A DNA stretch of 64,000 nt. Source: an uncultured Christensenella sp. (GTDB taxonomy: Bacteria > Bacillota > Clostridia > Christensenellales > Borkfalkiaceae). The notes under the pieces were generated by a model that searched no databases, had not been told where the DNA came from, and saw only the letters and a program-made list of their open reading frames with translations. Shown one piece after another: positions 40,313-50,230 of the stretch (the stretch's first letter is position 1; each line of letters opens with the position of its first letter). The position numbers and the translations under genes were made by a program. The stretch covers positions 1 through 64,000 of the forward strand of contig CAJUGI010000006.1 in NCBI GenBank assembly GCA_910586065.1, read 5' to 3'.

Positions 40313-41932
40313 ATGAAAATGAAAAAGAGAGCGCTTGTCAGCGTTTCCGATAAAACTGGAGTGGTTGATTTTTGCAAAGGCCTTGTAAAAAACGGGTTTG
40401 AAATTATCTCCACGGGCGGTACGGCAAAGGCCTTAAAGGAAGCGGGCTTAAACGTTATAGGAATATCCGAAATTACGGGCTTTCCCGAATGTCTCGACGG
40501 CAGGGTAAAAACACTTCATCCCAACGTTCATGCGGGACTTTTGGCAATGCGCTCCAATTCCGAGCATATGGCTCAGCTTGAAAAGCTTAAAATCAATACT
40601 ATAGATATCGTCTGCGTAAATTTATATCCTTTCAAGGCAACGCTCGCTAAGGGCGCCGACTTTGCGGAATGTATCGAAAACATAGATATAGGCGGGCCTA
40701 CAATGATTAGGGCGGCGGCAAAAAACTATCAGGACGTAGCCGTAATCGTTGACCCGAACGATTATCAAAAGGTTTTAACCGAACTTGCCGAAGGTGGCGT
40801 AACGCTTGAAACCAAAAAGTATTTGCAGTATAAAGTTTTCGCCCATACCGCGGTTTACGACAGCCTTATTTCAAACTATCTTGCTTCTCAGCTCGGCATA
40901 ACTTTCCCCGACGATGTAACCTTTGCATACGAAAAAGCCCAGGATATGCGTTATGGCGAAAATCCTCAGCAACAGGCGGTATTTTACAGGGAACAGTTTC
41001 CGCGCAAGGGCTCGCTTTCAACGGCAAAACAGCTTTGGGGCAAGGAGCTTTCTTACAACAACATCAACGACGCGAACGGAGCTTTAGAGCTTTTAAAAGA
41101 ATTCGGCAGCACGCCCGCGGTAGTTGCGTGCAAGCATGCGAATCCTTGCGGAGTAGGCACTGGAGACAGCGTATATCAAGCATATATGCGGGCGTATGAA
41201 AGCGACCCCGTTTCCGTTTTCGGCGGAATACTCGCAATCAACGGTACTGTTGACGAAGATACCGCAACCGAAATAAACAAAATTTTCATTGAAATAGTTA
41301 TGGCGCCCGCCTACACCGAAAAGGCGCTTGAAATTTTGGAACAAAAGAAAAATATCCGCCTTTTGCAAATAGACGAAATCACCGCCCGCAGAGAAAGCAC
41401 CGCTTTCGATATGAAAAAGGTTTACGGCGGACTGCTCGTTCAGCAGTATGACGAAAGTTTAATCAAAGGCGAAGATTTGTCCGTTTTCAAAACCAGAGCA
41501 CAGGTTGAAACGAGCACGCTTGCAAACGGCAAGCAAAAAACTGTTTACGGTTGCGGAGTGGTTACTAACCGCGCGCCGACGGAAGAAGAAATCGCGGCAA
41601 TGCTCTTCAACTGGAAAGTAGTAAAGCATACAAAATCCAACGCAATAGTAATAGGGAAACAAGGCAGAACAACAGGAATCGGTATGGGGCAAACAAACCG
41701 TATATGGGCGGCTCAACAGGCAATAGCCCACGCCGGTAAAGAGGCGAAAGGTTCTGTAATGGCGTCCGATGCGTTTTTCCCTTTTCCGGATTGCGTTGAA
41801 GAGTGTGTAAAGGCGGGCATAACCGCGATAATACAGCCAGGCGGGTCTATTCAGGATAAAGCCTCGGTCGAAGCATGCAACTCGGCCGGTATTGCAATGG
41901 TGTTCGTCGGCGATAGGCACTTCAAGCATTAA
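40313..41932 (+). CDS. purH: AICAR formyltransferase / IMP cyclohydrolase
   Basis: 539 residues, bifunctional. IMP cyclohydrolase domain (1-200): ALVSVSDKTGVVDFCKGL, STGGTAKAL, GRVKTLHPNVHAGLLA. AICAR transformylase domain: ACKHANPCGVGTG with the catalytic Lys-His pair, and TTGIGMGQTNRIWAAQQA. It performs the last two steps to IMP. CGGAGA lies before the ATG. Confidence 0.97.
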   Translation: MKMKKRALVSVSDKTGVVDFCKGLVKNGFEIISTGGTAKALKEAGLNVIGISEITGFPECLDGRVKTLHPNVHAGLLAMRSNSEHMAQLEKLKINTIDIVCVNLYPFKATLAKGADFAECIENIDIGGPTMIRAAAKNYQDVAVIVDPNDYQKVLTELAEGGVTLETKKYLQYKVFAHTAVYDSLISNYLASQLGITFPDDVTFAYEKAQDMRYGENPQQQAVFYREQFPRKGSLSTAKQLWGKELSYNNINDANGALELLKEFGSTPAVVACKHANPCGVGTGDSVYQAYMRAYESDPVSVFGGILAINGTVDEDTATEINKIFIEIVMAPAYTEKALEILEQKKNIRLLQIDEITARRESTAFDMKKVYGGLLVQQYDESLIKGEDLSVFKTRAQVETSTLANGKQKTVYGCGVVTNRAPTEEEIAAMLFNWKVVKHTKSNAIVIGKQGRTTGIGMGQTNRIWAAQQAIAHAGKEAKGSVMASDAFFPFPDCVEECVKAGITAIIQPGGSIQDKASVEACNSAGIAMVFVGDRHFKH

Positions 41933-41977
41933 ACGCAATTTCACGCGCAAACATTATACATTTGAAAAAGAGGTCTT

Positions 41978-43258
41978 ATGAACGTACTCGTTATAGGTAA
42001 CGGCGGAAGAGAACACGCAATTCTTCTTGCCCTGAAAAAAAGTAAACGCGTAGAAAAGCTTTACTGTATGAAAGGCAACGCGGGCACCGCGCAGATTGCC
42101 GAAAACGTAAACGTCGATTATATGAACGTCGGGGCCGTCAAAGCCTACGTATCCGCTCATCCCGAAATCGACTACATAGTCGTCGCTCCCGACGACCCGC
42201 TCGCATTAGGGCTTGTTGACGAGCTGGAAGCTATGGGAAAGCGCTGTTTCGGTCCCCGCAAAAACGCGGCGGTAATCGAAGCCAGCAAGGCTTTTTCAAA
42301 AAATCTTATGAAAAAGTACGGCATACCCACTGCGGAAGCCGAAACGTTCACAGATTATGACAAAGCTTTGGAATATGTCCGCAGAAAAGGCGCTCCGATT
42401 GTACTAAAAGCCGACGGGCTTGCGCTTGGCAAAGGCGTTCTCGTCTGCAACGACTTAAAGCAGGCTGAAGAGGGCTTAAAGGAAATAATGCTCGACAAGA
42501 CTTTCGGTTCGGCAGGGAACGTAATTTTAATCGAAGAATGTATGCGCGGCTTAAAGTATACCCCCGGGGAAGAGGTTTCAGTTCTCGCTTTTTGCGACGG
42601 CAAAACTATAGTTCCTATGATAACCGCCTGCGACCACAAGCGCGCCAACGACGGCGACAAGGGCTTAAACACCGGAGGAATGGGTACGTTTTCGCCCTGC
42701 CCTTTCTGGACGAAGGAGCTTGAAACCGAAGTTTACGAAAAAATTATGCTCCCTACAATGAACGCAATGAACGCTGAGGGCAGAACTTTTAAAGGTTGTC
42801 TCTATTTCGGACTTATGCGTACTGATAAGGGAATGAAAGTGGTTGAATACAATTCCCGTTTCGGCGACCCCGAAACGCAGGTGATTCTGCCAATGCTCAA
42901 AACCGACCTTTTGGATATATTCGAAGCGGTAACCGACGAAAGATTAGGTGATATTAAAATAGAATGGGAGACCGGTGCGTGCGTTTGCGTGGTTCTCGCC
43001 AGCGGCGGCTATCCTTTGGGATACCGCAAGGGACTTGAAATTGAAATCGGCGATACCTGCGGATGCGAAATAGTCCACGCCGGCACGGCGGTTAAGGACG
43101 GCAAACTCGTCACTTCGGGCGGCAGGGTTTTAGGCGTTGTAGCTAAAGGAAAAACGGTGGAAGAAGCCCGCAAAAAGGCTTATAAAGCCGCAGGAAATAT
43201 TAAATTCGAAAACAAGCATCTTCGCACTGATATAGGTGTTAAGTACCGCGAGGGTTAA
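41978..43258 (+). CDS. purD: Phosphoribosylamine--glycine ligase
   Basis: 426 residues, ATP-grasp enzyme. VIGNGGREHAILLAL is the N-terminal signature; PIVLKADGLALGKGVLVC the ATP-grasp loop; LNTGGMGTFSPCP and EYNSRFGDPETQ the catalytic segments. It makes GAR from PRA and glycine. Followed by intergenic element C. Confidence 0.97.
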   Translation: MNVLVIGNGGREHAILLALKKSKRVEKLYCMKGNAGTAQIAENVNVDYMNVGAVKAYVSAHPEIDYIVVAPDDPLALGLVDELEAMGKRCFGPRKNAAVIEASKAFSKNLMKKYGIPTAEAETFTDYDKALEYVRRKGAPIVLKADGLALGKGVLVCNDLKQAEEGLKEIMLDKTFGSAGNVILIEECMRGLKYTPGEEVSVLAFCDGKTIVPMITACDHKRANDGDKGLNTGGMGTFSPCPFWTKELETEVYEKIMLPTMNAMNAEGRTFKGCLYFGLMRTDKGMKVVEYNSRFGDPETQVILPMLKTDLLDIFEAVTDERLGDIKIEWETGACVCVVLASGGYPLGYRKGLEIEIGDTCGCEIVHAGTAVKDGKLVTSGGRVLGVVAKGKTVEEARKKAYKAAGNIKFENKHLRTDIGVKYREG

Positions 43259-43385
43259 TCTTTAACGGTATCGTCGCATAACTATGTTGGGTTCCGCGCC
43301 GCCTCAATCGCGTACGCCTGAGTACGCTCATTCGGTGATGTTGGCGACCCCGTTCTGGTTGCGTTTCTACGTTAAGTTGGAGTAT
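43259..43385 (+). other. Intergenic structured element C
   Basis: The gap between purD and purL holds CGTAC-GCCTGA-GTACGCTC, with CGCC to the left and GGCG to the right, and outer TTTAACG/CGTTAA arms. It is positionally equivalent to elements A and B; TTTAC/GTAAA there is replaced by CGTAC/GTACG, a compensatory change. Confidence 0.55.
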
Positions 43386-43390
43386 AAATT

Positions 43391-46300
43391 ATGATTTACA
43401 GAATTTTCGTTGAAAAAAAAGACAATTTACAGGCAAAAAAAGTTAAGGAGGACGTTAAAAACCTCCTCAAAATCGAAGTGGAAGACGTGCGCGAACTTAT
43501 TCGCTACGACGTCGAAGGGCTTTCGGAAGAAGAATTCAAAGCCGCAGTCCCTTGCGTATTTTCCGAACCTCCCGTAGACAACGTTTACTTCGATTACGTA
43601 AACTTTCCCGAAGATTACAGCGTGTTTGCAATCGCTTATTTAACGGGGCAGTACGACCAGCGCGCGGACAGCGCGGCGCAGTGCGTTCAGCTTTTAACAC
43701 AGAAGGAACGCCCGCAGGTAAAGTGCGCAAAGGTTTACGCTGTTAAGGGTGCGGTTGAAGAGGACCTTCAAAAAATCAAAAAACACCTCATCAACCCTGT
43801 TGAAAGCGAGGAGGTTTCTTTGAAAAAACCCGTTTCGCTTAAACACCAAACGGTTGCGGCTGAGGACGTTAAGGAAGTAGAAGGTTTTATCGGGTACTCT
43901 GATAAAAAAATAGCGGAATACCATAAAAATATGGGGCTTGCGATGTCGGCTGAGGATTTAAAATTCGTCCGCGACTATTTCAAGAGCGAAAAGCGCAACC
44001 CTACCGAAACGGAAATCAAAGTTATCGATACTTATTGGTCTGACCATTGCCGTCACACTACTTTTGCAACGGAAATTAAAAACATCGAAATAAACGGCAA
44101 TAACGCGCATGTTCAAAAGGCTTTGGACCTCTATAAAGGTCTTTTTAACGAACTTTACGCAAAGCGTTCCGATAAATATCCCTGCCTTATGGATATAGCC
44201 ACAATAGGCGCAAAGAAATTAAAGGCGGACGGAATTTTAAACAATCTGGACGAAAGCGACGAAATTAACGCGTGTTCGATTAAAATAAAAGCGGAAATCG
44301 ACGGCGAACCTACCGATTACACCGTAATGTTTAAAAACGAAACGCACAACCATCCCACGGAAATCGAGCCGTTCGGCGGCGCGGCAACCTGCCTCGGCGG
44401 CGCGATACGCGACCCACTTTCGGGCAGAACGTACGTGTTGCAGTCTATGCGTGTTACAGGCTGCGCCGACCCCACCGAGCCTGTCGAAAACACTCTTTCC
44501 GGAAAGCTCCCTCAAAGGGTAATTACAAAAACCGCGGCTGCCGGTTTCTCTTCTTACGGAAACCAGATAGGACTTGCAACGGGACAGGTAGAGGAAGTTT
44601 ACCATTCCGGATATAAGGCTAAAAGGCTTGAAACGGGATTTGTTGTAGGCGGCGCAAAGTCGGATATGATATACCGGGCGAAACCCGAAAAGGGGGACGT
44701 GATAATATTACTCGGCGGCGAAACCGGCAGAGACGGTTGCGGCGGCGCAACCGGTTCCTCAAAAGCCCACGACAAAAAATCCGTCCAAACCTGCGGAGCC
44801 GAAGTTCAGAAGGGTAACGCGCTTACAGAAAGAAAATTGCAGCGCCTGTTTATGAACAAGGCCGCAACCACAATGATTAAAAAATGCAACGATTTCGGCG
44901 CCGGCGGCGTTTCGGTCGCCATTGGCGAGCTTGCCGACGGACTCGATATTTATCTTGACCGCGTTCCCAAAAAGTACGAGGGGCTAAGCGGTACCGAACT
45001 TGCCATTTCCGAGTCGCAGGAGCGAATGGCTGTGGTAATCTCTCCCGACAACGTGGAAAAATTCACCGCGCTTGCGGCAGAAGAAAACCTTTCGGCAACG
45101 GTAGTTGCATTTGTAACGGACTTTAACCGAATAAAGATGTATCACCGCGGCAAGGCAATCGTGGATATCTCGCGCGATTTTCTCAACACAAACGGCGTAA
45201 AACAGCAGACGGATGCGGAAATTAACGAAAATATTACTCCGTTTTTCAATATTCCCGAAAAGGCTGACTTTAAAGAAAGTTTTCTTAGCACACTTTCGCA
45301 GTTAAATGTATGTTCCAAAAAAGGGCTTGCGGAAACGTTTGATTCGACTATCGGTGCAAAGTCTGTTTATATGCCGTTCGGCGGCAAAAACCAGCTTACG
45401 CCCGTAATCGCAATGGCGGCAAAACTAACTGGCGGAGAAACCGACGACTGCACCGTTTCGGCTTACGGATACAATCCCGAACTTATGTCGTCGTCTCCTT
45501 TCACGGGCGCTATTTATTCGATAGTAACTTCCGTTTCAAAGGTGGTGGCGGCGGGCGCAAAATGTGAAGATATCCGCTTAACCTTGCAGGAATTTTTTAT
45601 GCGTCTCAGGGACGATAAAAAACGTTGGGGCGTGCCTCTTTCCGCATTATTGGGCGCATTATACGCCCAGATTAATCTGGGTTTGGGCGCTATCGGCGGC
45701 AAAGATTCCATGAGCGGCACTTTCGAAGATATCGATGTTCCGCCCACACTGATTTCGTTTGCGCTCGCGCCTGCAAAGGCTTCAAAACTCATCACTAACG
45801 TGCTGACTGAAAAGGACACGAAATTATATCTTCTGCCAATAAAGTCCGACGAAAATTATATTCCCGATTTCGAGTACCTTAAAAAGCTTTACAACGTCGT
45901 TAACTCAGGCATATCCGCGGGGCAAATTAAATTTGCAACCGTAGTGGAAAAGGGCGGCGCGGCGGTCGCCGTAGCAAAATCATGTTTCGGAAACGGGCTT
46001 GGTTTTGACTTCGACTGCGAATACGAAACGTTGTTCAGAGAGCGGTACGGTTCTTTAATAGTCGATGCGGAAACCGAGGACGTTTTGCAGGATTTAAACT
46101 TTGCTTATCTCGGCAAAAGCGCTCAGGGAGGCTTTACTCTCGGCGGCGAATGGGTGGACGGCGGCGATGCCGTAAACGCTTATACCAAAAAGCTTGACGG
46201 CGTGTTCCCCGCAACGGCGCCCGCCGAAGGAAAAGTTCCCGACTGCGATTGTCCCGTAAGGTTGAAATATACCAATATAGCGGTTAAAACCGTCCGTCCG

Positions 46301-47092
46301 CGGGTGTTTATTCCTGCGTTCCCCGGCACCAACTGCGAACTCGATACCGCCCGCGCTTTCCAACAGGCAGGCGCCGAAACGGAGATTCTGGTAATCAAAA
46401 ACCGTACCCCTCAGGACATAGAAGAAAGCGTTCAGGCAATTATAAAGGCAATAGACAAAGCTAACATAATCGCGTTCCCCGGCGGCTTTTCGGGCGGCGA
46501 CGAACCCGACGGTTCGGGTAAATTTATTGCAACCACTTTTAAAAATCCTGCCGTCTCCGAACGCATACACGAGCTCTTAACTCATCGCGACGGCTTAGCG
46601 TTGGGTATCTGCAACGGTTTTCAGGCGCTTATAAAACTCGGCTTGGTGCCTTACGGAAAGGTGTGCCCGCTTACCGAAAATTCGCCTACGCTTACGTATA
46701 ACAACATTTCGCGTCACGTTTCCACAATGGTAAACATACGCGTAGCGTCCGCAATCAGTCCCTGGCTTTCGGCTTGCAGGGTGGGCGAAGTGTATTCCGT
46801 TCCGGTTTCTCACGGCGAGGGCAAAATCGTTGCTCCCGAAAGCGAACTGATTAAAATGAAGAGGGGCGGACAGATAGCAACTCAGTACGTTGATTTAAAC
46901 GGCGTCCCCACAATGGAAAGTCCGTTCAATCCTAACGGCAGTATGTGGGCCATAGAGGGCATAACCTCTCCCGACGGCAGAGTTTTCGGTAAAATGGGGC
47001 ATGCGGAAAGAAAGGGTGAAAACCTTTACAAAAATTTCAGCGGCAATTTCGATATGAAAATTTTCGAAAGCGGCGTAAAATATTTTAAATAA
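43391..47092 (+). CDS. purL: Phosphoribosylformylglycinamidine synthase, single chain
   Basis: 1233 residues, the large single-chain form rather than the PurS/Q/L complex of Bacillus. Order: PurS-like N-terminus, linker, first ATP-binding half (SDHCRHTTF; FKNETHNHPTEIEPFGGAATCLGG), second half (MPFGGKNQLTPVIAMA, IGGKDSMSGTF), then a glutaminase domain with FIPAFPGTNCELDTARAF, nucleophile Cys in LGICNGFQALIKLG (about residue 1074) and catalytic His/Glu in VSHGEGK. It makes FGAM from FGAR and glutamine. Confidence 0.97.
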   Translation: MIYRIFVEKKDNLQAKKVKEDVKNLLKIEVEDVRELIRYDVEGLSEEEFKAAVPCVFSEPPVDNVYFDYVNFPEDYSVFAIAYLTGQYDQRADSAAQCVQLLTQKERPQVKCAKVYAVKGAVEEDLQKIKKHLINPVESEEVSLKKPVSLKHQTVAAEDVKEVEGFIGYSDKKIAEYHKNMGLAMSAEDLKFVRDYFKSEKRNPTETEIKVIDTYWSDHCRHTTFATEIKNIEINGNNAHVQKALDLYKGLFNELYAKRSDKYPCLMDIATIGAKKLKADGILNNLDESDEINACSIKIKAEIDGEPTDYTVMFKNETHNHPTEIEPFGGAATCLGGAIRDPLSGRTYVLQSMRVTGCADPTEPVENTLSGKLPQRVITKTAAAGFSSYGNQIGLATGQVEEVYHSGYKAKRLETGFVVGGAKSDMIYRAKPEKGDVIILLGGETGRDGCGGATGSSKAHDKKSVQTCGAEVQKGNALTERKLQRLFMNKAATTMIKKCNDFGAGGVSVAIGELADGLDIYLDRVPKKYEGLSGTELAISESQERMAVVISPDNVEKFTALAAEENLSATVVAFVTDFNRIKMYHRGKAIVDISRDFLNTNGVKQQTDAEINENITPFFNIPEKADFKESFLSTLSQLNVCSKKGLAETFDSTIGAKSVYMPFGGKNQLTPVIAMAAKLTGGETDDCTVSAYGYNPELMSSSPFTGAIYSIVTSVSKVVAAGAKCEDIRLTLQEFFMRLRDDKKRWGVPLSALLGALYAQINLGLGAIGGKDSMSGTFEDIDVPPTLISFALAPAKASKLITNVLTEKDTKLYLLPIKSDENYIPDFEYLKKLYNVVNSGISAGQIKFATVVEKGGAAVAVAKSCFGNGLGFDFDCEYETLFRERYGSLIVDAETEDVLQDLNFAYLGKSAQGGFTLGGEWVDGGDAVNAYTKKLDGVFPATAPAEGKVPDCDCPVRLKYTNIAVKTVRPRVFIPAFPGTNCELDTARAFQQAGAETEILVIKNRTPQDIEESVQAIIKAIDKANIIAFPGGFSGGDEPDGSGKFIATTFKNPAVSERIHELLTHRDGLALGICNGFQALIKLGLVPYGKVCPLTENSPTLTYNNISRHVSTMVNIRVASAISPWLSACRVGEVYSVPVSHGEGKIVAPESELIKMKRGGQIATQYVDLNGVPTMESPFNPNGSMWAIEGITSPDGRVFGKMGHAERKGENLYKNFSGNFDMKIFESGVKYFK

Positions 47093-47117
47093 AATTTTTC
47101 ATGATGGGTAGACAAAG

Positions 47118-47579
47118 ATGAAATGTTTATATTGCGGCTGTGAAGACAGCAAAGTAATAGACAGCCGTTCCGCCGACGAAGGCAGAACAATCCGCCGCCG
47201 CCGCGAGTGCGTAAATTGCGGCAAGCGTTTCACAACGTATGAAACTATTGAGGATACGCCTGTTCTGGTTGTCAAATCAAGCGGACTCCGTCAGGCTTTC
47301 GACGCGCAGAAAATAAAAAACGGTATTATTAAGTCGTGTGAAAAACGGCCGGTTTCCATGAGCGAAATCGACAATATGGTGAATTCCGTTACAAAGCAGA
47401 TTTACAACTCTATGGAGCAGGAAGTCTCGTCGAAATCTATCGGAGAAATGGTAATGGAAGAACTGAAAAATTACGACGAAGTCGCCTATGTGCGTTACGC
47501 CAGCGTATACCGTTCGTTCAAGGATATCGAAAGCTTTATGCAGGAATTGCAACGTCTTATCGATAACAAAAAGCTTTAA
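47118..47579 (+). CDS. nrdR: Transcriptional repressor NrdR
   Basis: 153 residues. Zinc ribbon MKCLYCGCEDSKVIDSR ... RRECVNCGKRFTTYE followed by an ATP-cone domain (VVKSSGLRQAFDAQKIKNGI). It senses ATP/dATP and represses ribonucleotide reductase genes via NrdR boxes, none of which I identified in this window. Begins a block co-directional with ispG after 2 bp. Confidence 0.96.
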   Translation: MKCLYCGCEDSKVIDSRSADEGRTIRRRRECVNCGKRFTTYETIEDTPVLVVKSSGLRQAFDAQKIKNGIIKSCEKRPVSMSEIDNMVNSVTKQIYNSMEQEVSSKSIGEMVMEELKNYDEVAYVRYASVYRSFKDIESFMQELQRLIDNKKL

Positions 47580-47581
47580 TT

Positions 47582-48640
47582 ATGCTAAATTACGCAACCA
47601 AAAAAATCAATATCGGTAATGTTGCCGTAGGCGGCGGCGCAAGCGTCAAAATTCAGTCGATGTGCACGACAAAGACGTCCGATATAGCGCGCACGACTTC
47701 GCAGATTTCCAACCTCGAACGCGTCGGCTGTGAAATTATCCGCGTTTCGGTACTTGACGAAGACGATGCCAAAGCCATAGGCGCAATAAAAAATTCAATC
47801 GGAATCCCGCTCGTCGCGGATATTCACTTTTCTTCTAAGCTTGCCGTTCTAGCAATCGAAAACGGCGCGGATAAAATACGCATAAATCCGGGGAACATAG
47901 GCGGCGAGACGGAAATTAAAAAAGTTGCCGACTGTGTAAGGGCGCATAAAACGGCGGTCAGAGTCGGCTCTAACACGGGCAGCATTGAAAAAGAATTTCT
48001 TCAAAAATACGGCAAAAACGAATTTTCTCTTGTTGAAAGCGCATTAAAAAGCGTTTCATCGCTTGAAAAATTCGGAGTAAACGATATAGTTATTTCCGTA
48101 AAGGCATCGTCAGTGCCGCTTACTGTAAAGGCGTACAGACTGCTTGCGAAAAAGACACAATATCCGTTGCATCTGGGCGTAACCGAAGCGGGAACCGGTC
48201 AAATGGCAATTGTAAAATCTTCCGTTGCAATCGGAGCGTTGCTTGCCGACGGAATCGGAGATACAATCCGCGTTTCAATCACGGACGAGCCGGAAAAGGA
48301 AATTGCCGCCGCCCGCGGAATTTTACGGGCTATGGAACTTGATAACGATTATGTAAACGTGATTTCCTGTCCTACTTGCGGCAGATGCCTCTGGAATTCG
48401 ATGGGGCTTGCCCAAAAGGTGGCAAAACACGTTGAAAATAGTAAAAAGCGCCTAAAAATTGCGGTTATGGGCTGTGTTGTTAACGGTCCGGGAGAAGCAA
48501 AGGACTGTGATATTGGTATTGCCGGTTCGCAGGATTATTGCGTAATTTTCAAAAACGGCGAAATTATCCGCCGCATTCCCGCCGCCGCCGCGGAAGAAGA
48601 GTTTTTTAAGGAGATAGACTCACTTTTAAATGACCGATAA
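47582..48640 (+). CDS. ispG: HMB-PP synthase IspG
   Basis: 352 residues. VKIQSMCTTKTSD near the start, PLVADIHFSSKLAV, and the 4Fe-4S ligands in SCPTCGRCLWN and MGCVVNGPGEAK. It makes HMB-PP in the MEP isoprenoid pathway. In Firmicutes ispG often directly precedes polC, and here it overlaps the PolC-derived gene by 11 bp. Confidence 0.96.
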   Translation: MLNYATKKINIGNVAVGGGASVKIQSMCTTKTSDIARTTSQISNLERVGCEIIRVSVLDEDDAKAIGAIKNSIGIPLVADIHFSSKLAVLAIENGADKIRINPGNIGGETEIKKVADCVRAHKTAVRVGSNTGSIEKEFLQKYGKNEFSLVESALKSVSSLEKFGVNDIVISVKASSVPLTVKAYRLLAKKTQYPLHLGVTEAGTGQMAIVKSSVAIGALLADGIGDTIRVSITDEPEKEIAAARGILRAMELDNDYVNVISCPTCGRCLWNSMGLAQKVAKHVENSKKRLKIAVMGCVVNGPGEAKDCDIGIAGSQDYCVIFKNGEIIRRIPAAAAEEEFFKEIDSLLNDR

Positions 48641-50162
48641 AATCCTTGCGGAAGTGCGCGCGTCAGCGGCTTCGTTTCAAAATTGCATATTAACTTCGAT
48701 AACGGTTACGAAAGCTCTGAATCTCGTAACCGTTGGTATTGTTACGGACAAAGCTTTTACTGCGCAAGATAAATCAAAAGTGACCGAGGTTTTAAAAAAA
48801 TACGTTCCTGCCTATTTTACGCTTGAATTGAGAGTTTCCAAGCTCACGCCTGACTGCGAAATGGTAAAGAGCAAAATTTTCGAAGTCTTGGGCGACTGTT
48901 CCAGAACCGTTGCCGCAACGACTTCGGAAAACGATATAACCGTAGAAAAAACGGAAAACGGCTTTAATTACAAAATTTCGGTACCCGCGTCTCTTGCACC
49001 TGCGGATTTGTGCGAAAAGATAACGGCTAAATTAAAATGCGTTTATTGCGGCGGGTTTTACGGCGAATTAACCAAATCCCAAAGGGAAATAGAGGACGTC
49101 GAGGAAGAAGATACTTACGAAGAAGAATTTATTATTCCCGCGCGTACTTTCGATATTGCGGATTTTAACGTGATAGAGGGCGAAAAAATTCAAAAATACG
49201 CAGTGTATCTCGCCGATTTGAACATCGCTGGCGAGGAGGCGGTTATCTGCGGCACTATAGAAAGTATAAAGGAACGCAACTATACGAATAAAAAGGGCGT
49301 TGAAAAAAATTATCTTTCCATTGCGCTGAACGACACAACCGCAACAGCTTATATAACGTATTTTATCCGTCAAAAATCCGCCGACAAAATAAAAGCTCTG
49401 CAGGTGGGCGACAGTATAGTCTGCACCGGCACCAACGAGGTTTATAACGGCAATCTGCGTTTTACGGCAAAGTTTATCGATTACGGCAAAATTCCGCAGA
49501 ATTTCGTTCCTGAAAAGAGGGAGTCCAAGCCCGTGCCGGCGCACTATCATTTCGTGCGCCCGCAGCCCTATTCTGATATTGAGCAAACGGATTTGTTCAC
49601 CCCGCGTGAAATTCCCGTCTGTTTAAAAGGGCAAACTTTCGTCGTGTTCGATTTGGAGACGACTGGGCTTAATTCTTCGCCTGTCACAGGCAATATGGAT
49701 AAGATAATAGAAATCGGCGCGTTTAAAATAACCGACGGTGAAATATCCGAAAGTTTTACTACTTTTATAAATCCCGGCAGAAAGCTGTCGGACGAGATTA
49801 TAGCCTTGACGGGTATAACCGAGGAAATGGTGGCGTCCGCTCCGTCTTACGAGCAGGTGATGCCCGATTTTTATAAATTCTGTTACGGCAGCATACTCGT
49901 AGGGCATAATATTGCGGGGTTTGACTTTAAGTTCGTTGACTATTACTGGCAGCGCCTAGGTTACACGATTCCGCGAAAATTAATCGATACAATCCCGCTT
50001 TCGCAGGAACTTTTATATCTTTCCAATTACAAGCTGAACACAATCGCAGACAGATTCGGCATAGTTTTCAATCACCACAGGGCCATAGACGACGCGCTCA
50101 CTACTGCAAAGATATTTTTAGAACTCGTCAAAATTAAAAAATCTTTGCCTAAAATTCAATAA
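48630..50162 (+). CDS. PolC-derived proofreading exonuclease without polymerase
   Basis: 510 residues against ~1,430 for PolC. Residues 1-190 resemble the PolC N-terminal domain. Residues 200-290 form the OB fold (VICGTIESIKERNYTNKKG ... VGDSIVCTGTNEVYNGNLRF). Residues 334-505 form a DEDDh exonuclease with every catalytic residue: D341/E343 in FDLETTG, D432 in GHNIAGFDF, H483/D488 in NHHRAIDDA. Both PHP segments, the polymerase palm, fingers and tandem HhH are absent. The next gene, rimP, begins 113 bp later, so no remnant follows. The gene holds the exact syntenic position of polC (ispG before, rimP-nusA after). It may act as a separate proofreading subunit. Confidence 0.88.
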   Translation: MTDKILAEVRASAASFQNCILTSITVTKALNLVTVGIVTDKAFTAQDKSKVTEVLKKYVPAYFTLELRVSKLTPDCEMVKSKIFEVLGDCSRTVAATTSENDITVEKTENGFNYKISVPASLAPADLCEKITAKLKCVYCGGFYGELTKSQREIEDVEEEDTYEEEFIIPARTFDIADFNVIEGEKIQKYAVYLADLNIAGEEAVICGTIESIKERNYTNKKGVEKNYLSIALNDTTATAYITYFIRQKSADKIKALQVGDSIVCTGTNEVYNGNLRFTAKFIDYGKIPQNFVPEKRESKPVPAHYHFVRPQPYSDIEQTDLFTPREIPVCLKGQTFVVFDLETTGLNSSPVTGNMDKIIEIGAFKITDGEISESFTTFINPGRKLSDEIIALTGITEEMVASAPSYEQVMPDFYKFCYGSILVGHNIAGFDFKFVDYYWQRLGYTIPRKLIDTIPLSQELLYLSNYKLNTIADRFGIVFNHHRAIDDALTTAKIFLELVKIKKSLPKIQ

Positions 50163-50176
50163 ACTTAAAATAAAAC

Positions 50177-50205
50177 TTGCATTTTAAAATTTAATGTGCT
50201 AAAAT
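50177..50205 (+). promoter_or_regulatory. Promoter of rimP-nusA-infB operon
   Basis: TTGCAT (50177-50182), 17 bp, TAAAAT (50200-50205) with extended TG. Confidence 0.78.
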
Positions 50206-50230
50206 TTAAGTATCTTAATCGAAATGTTTG

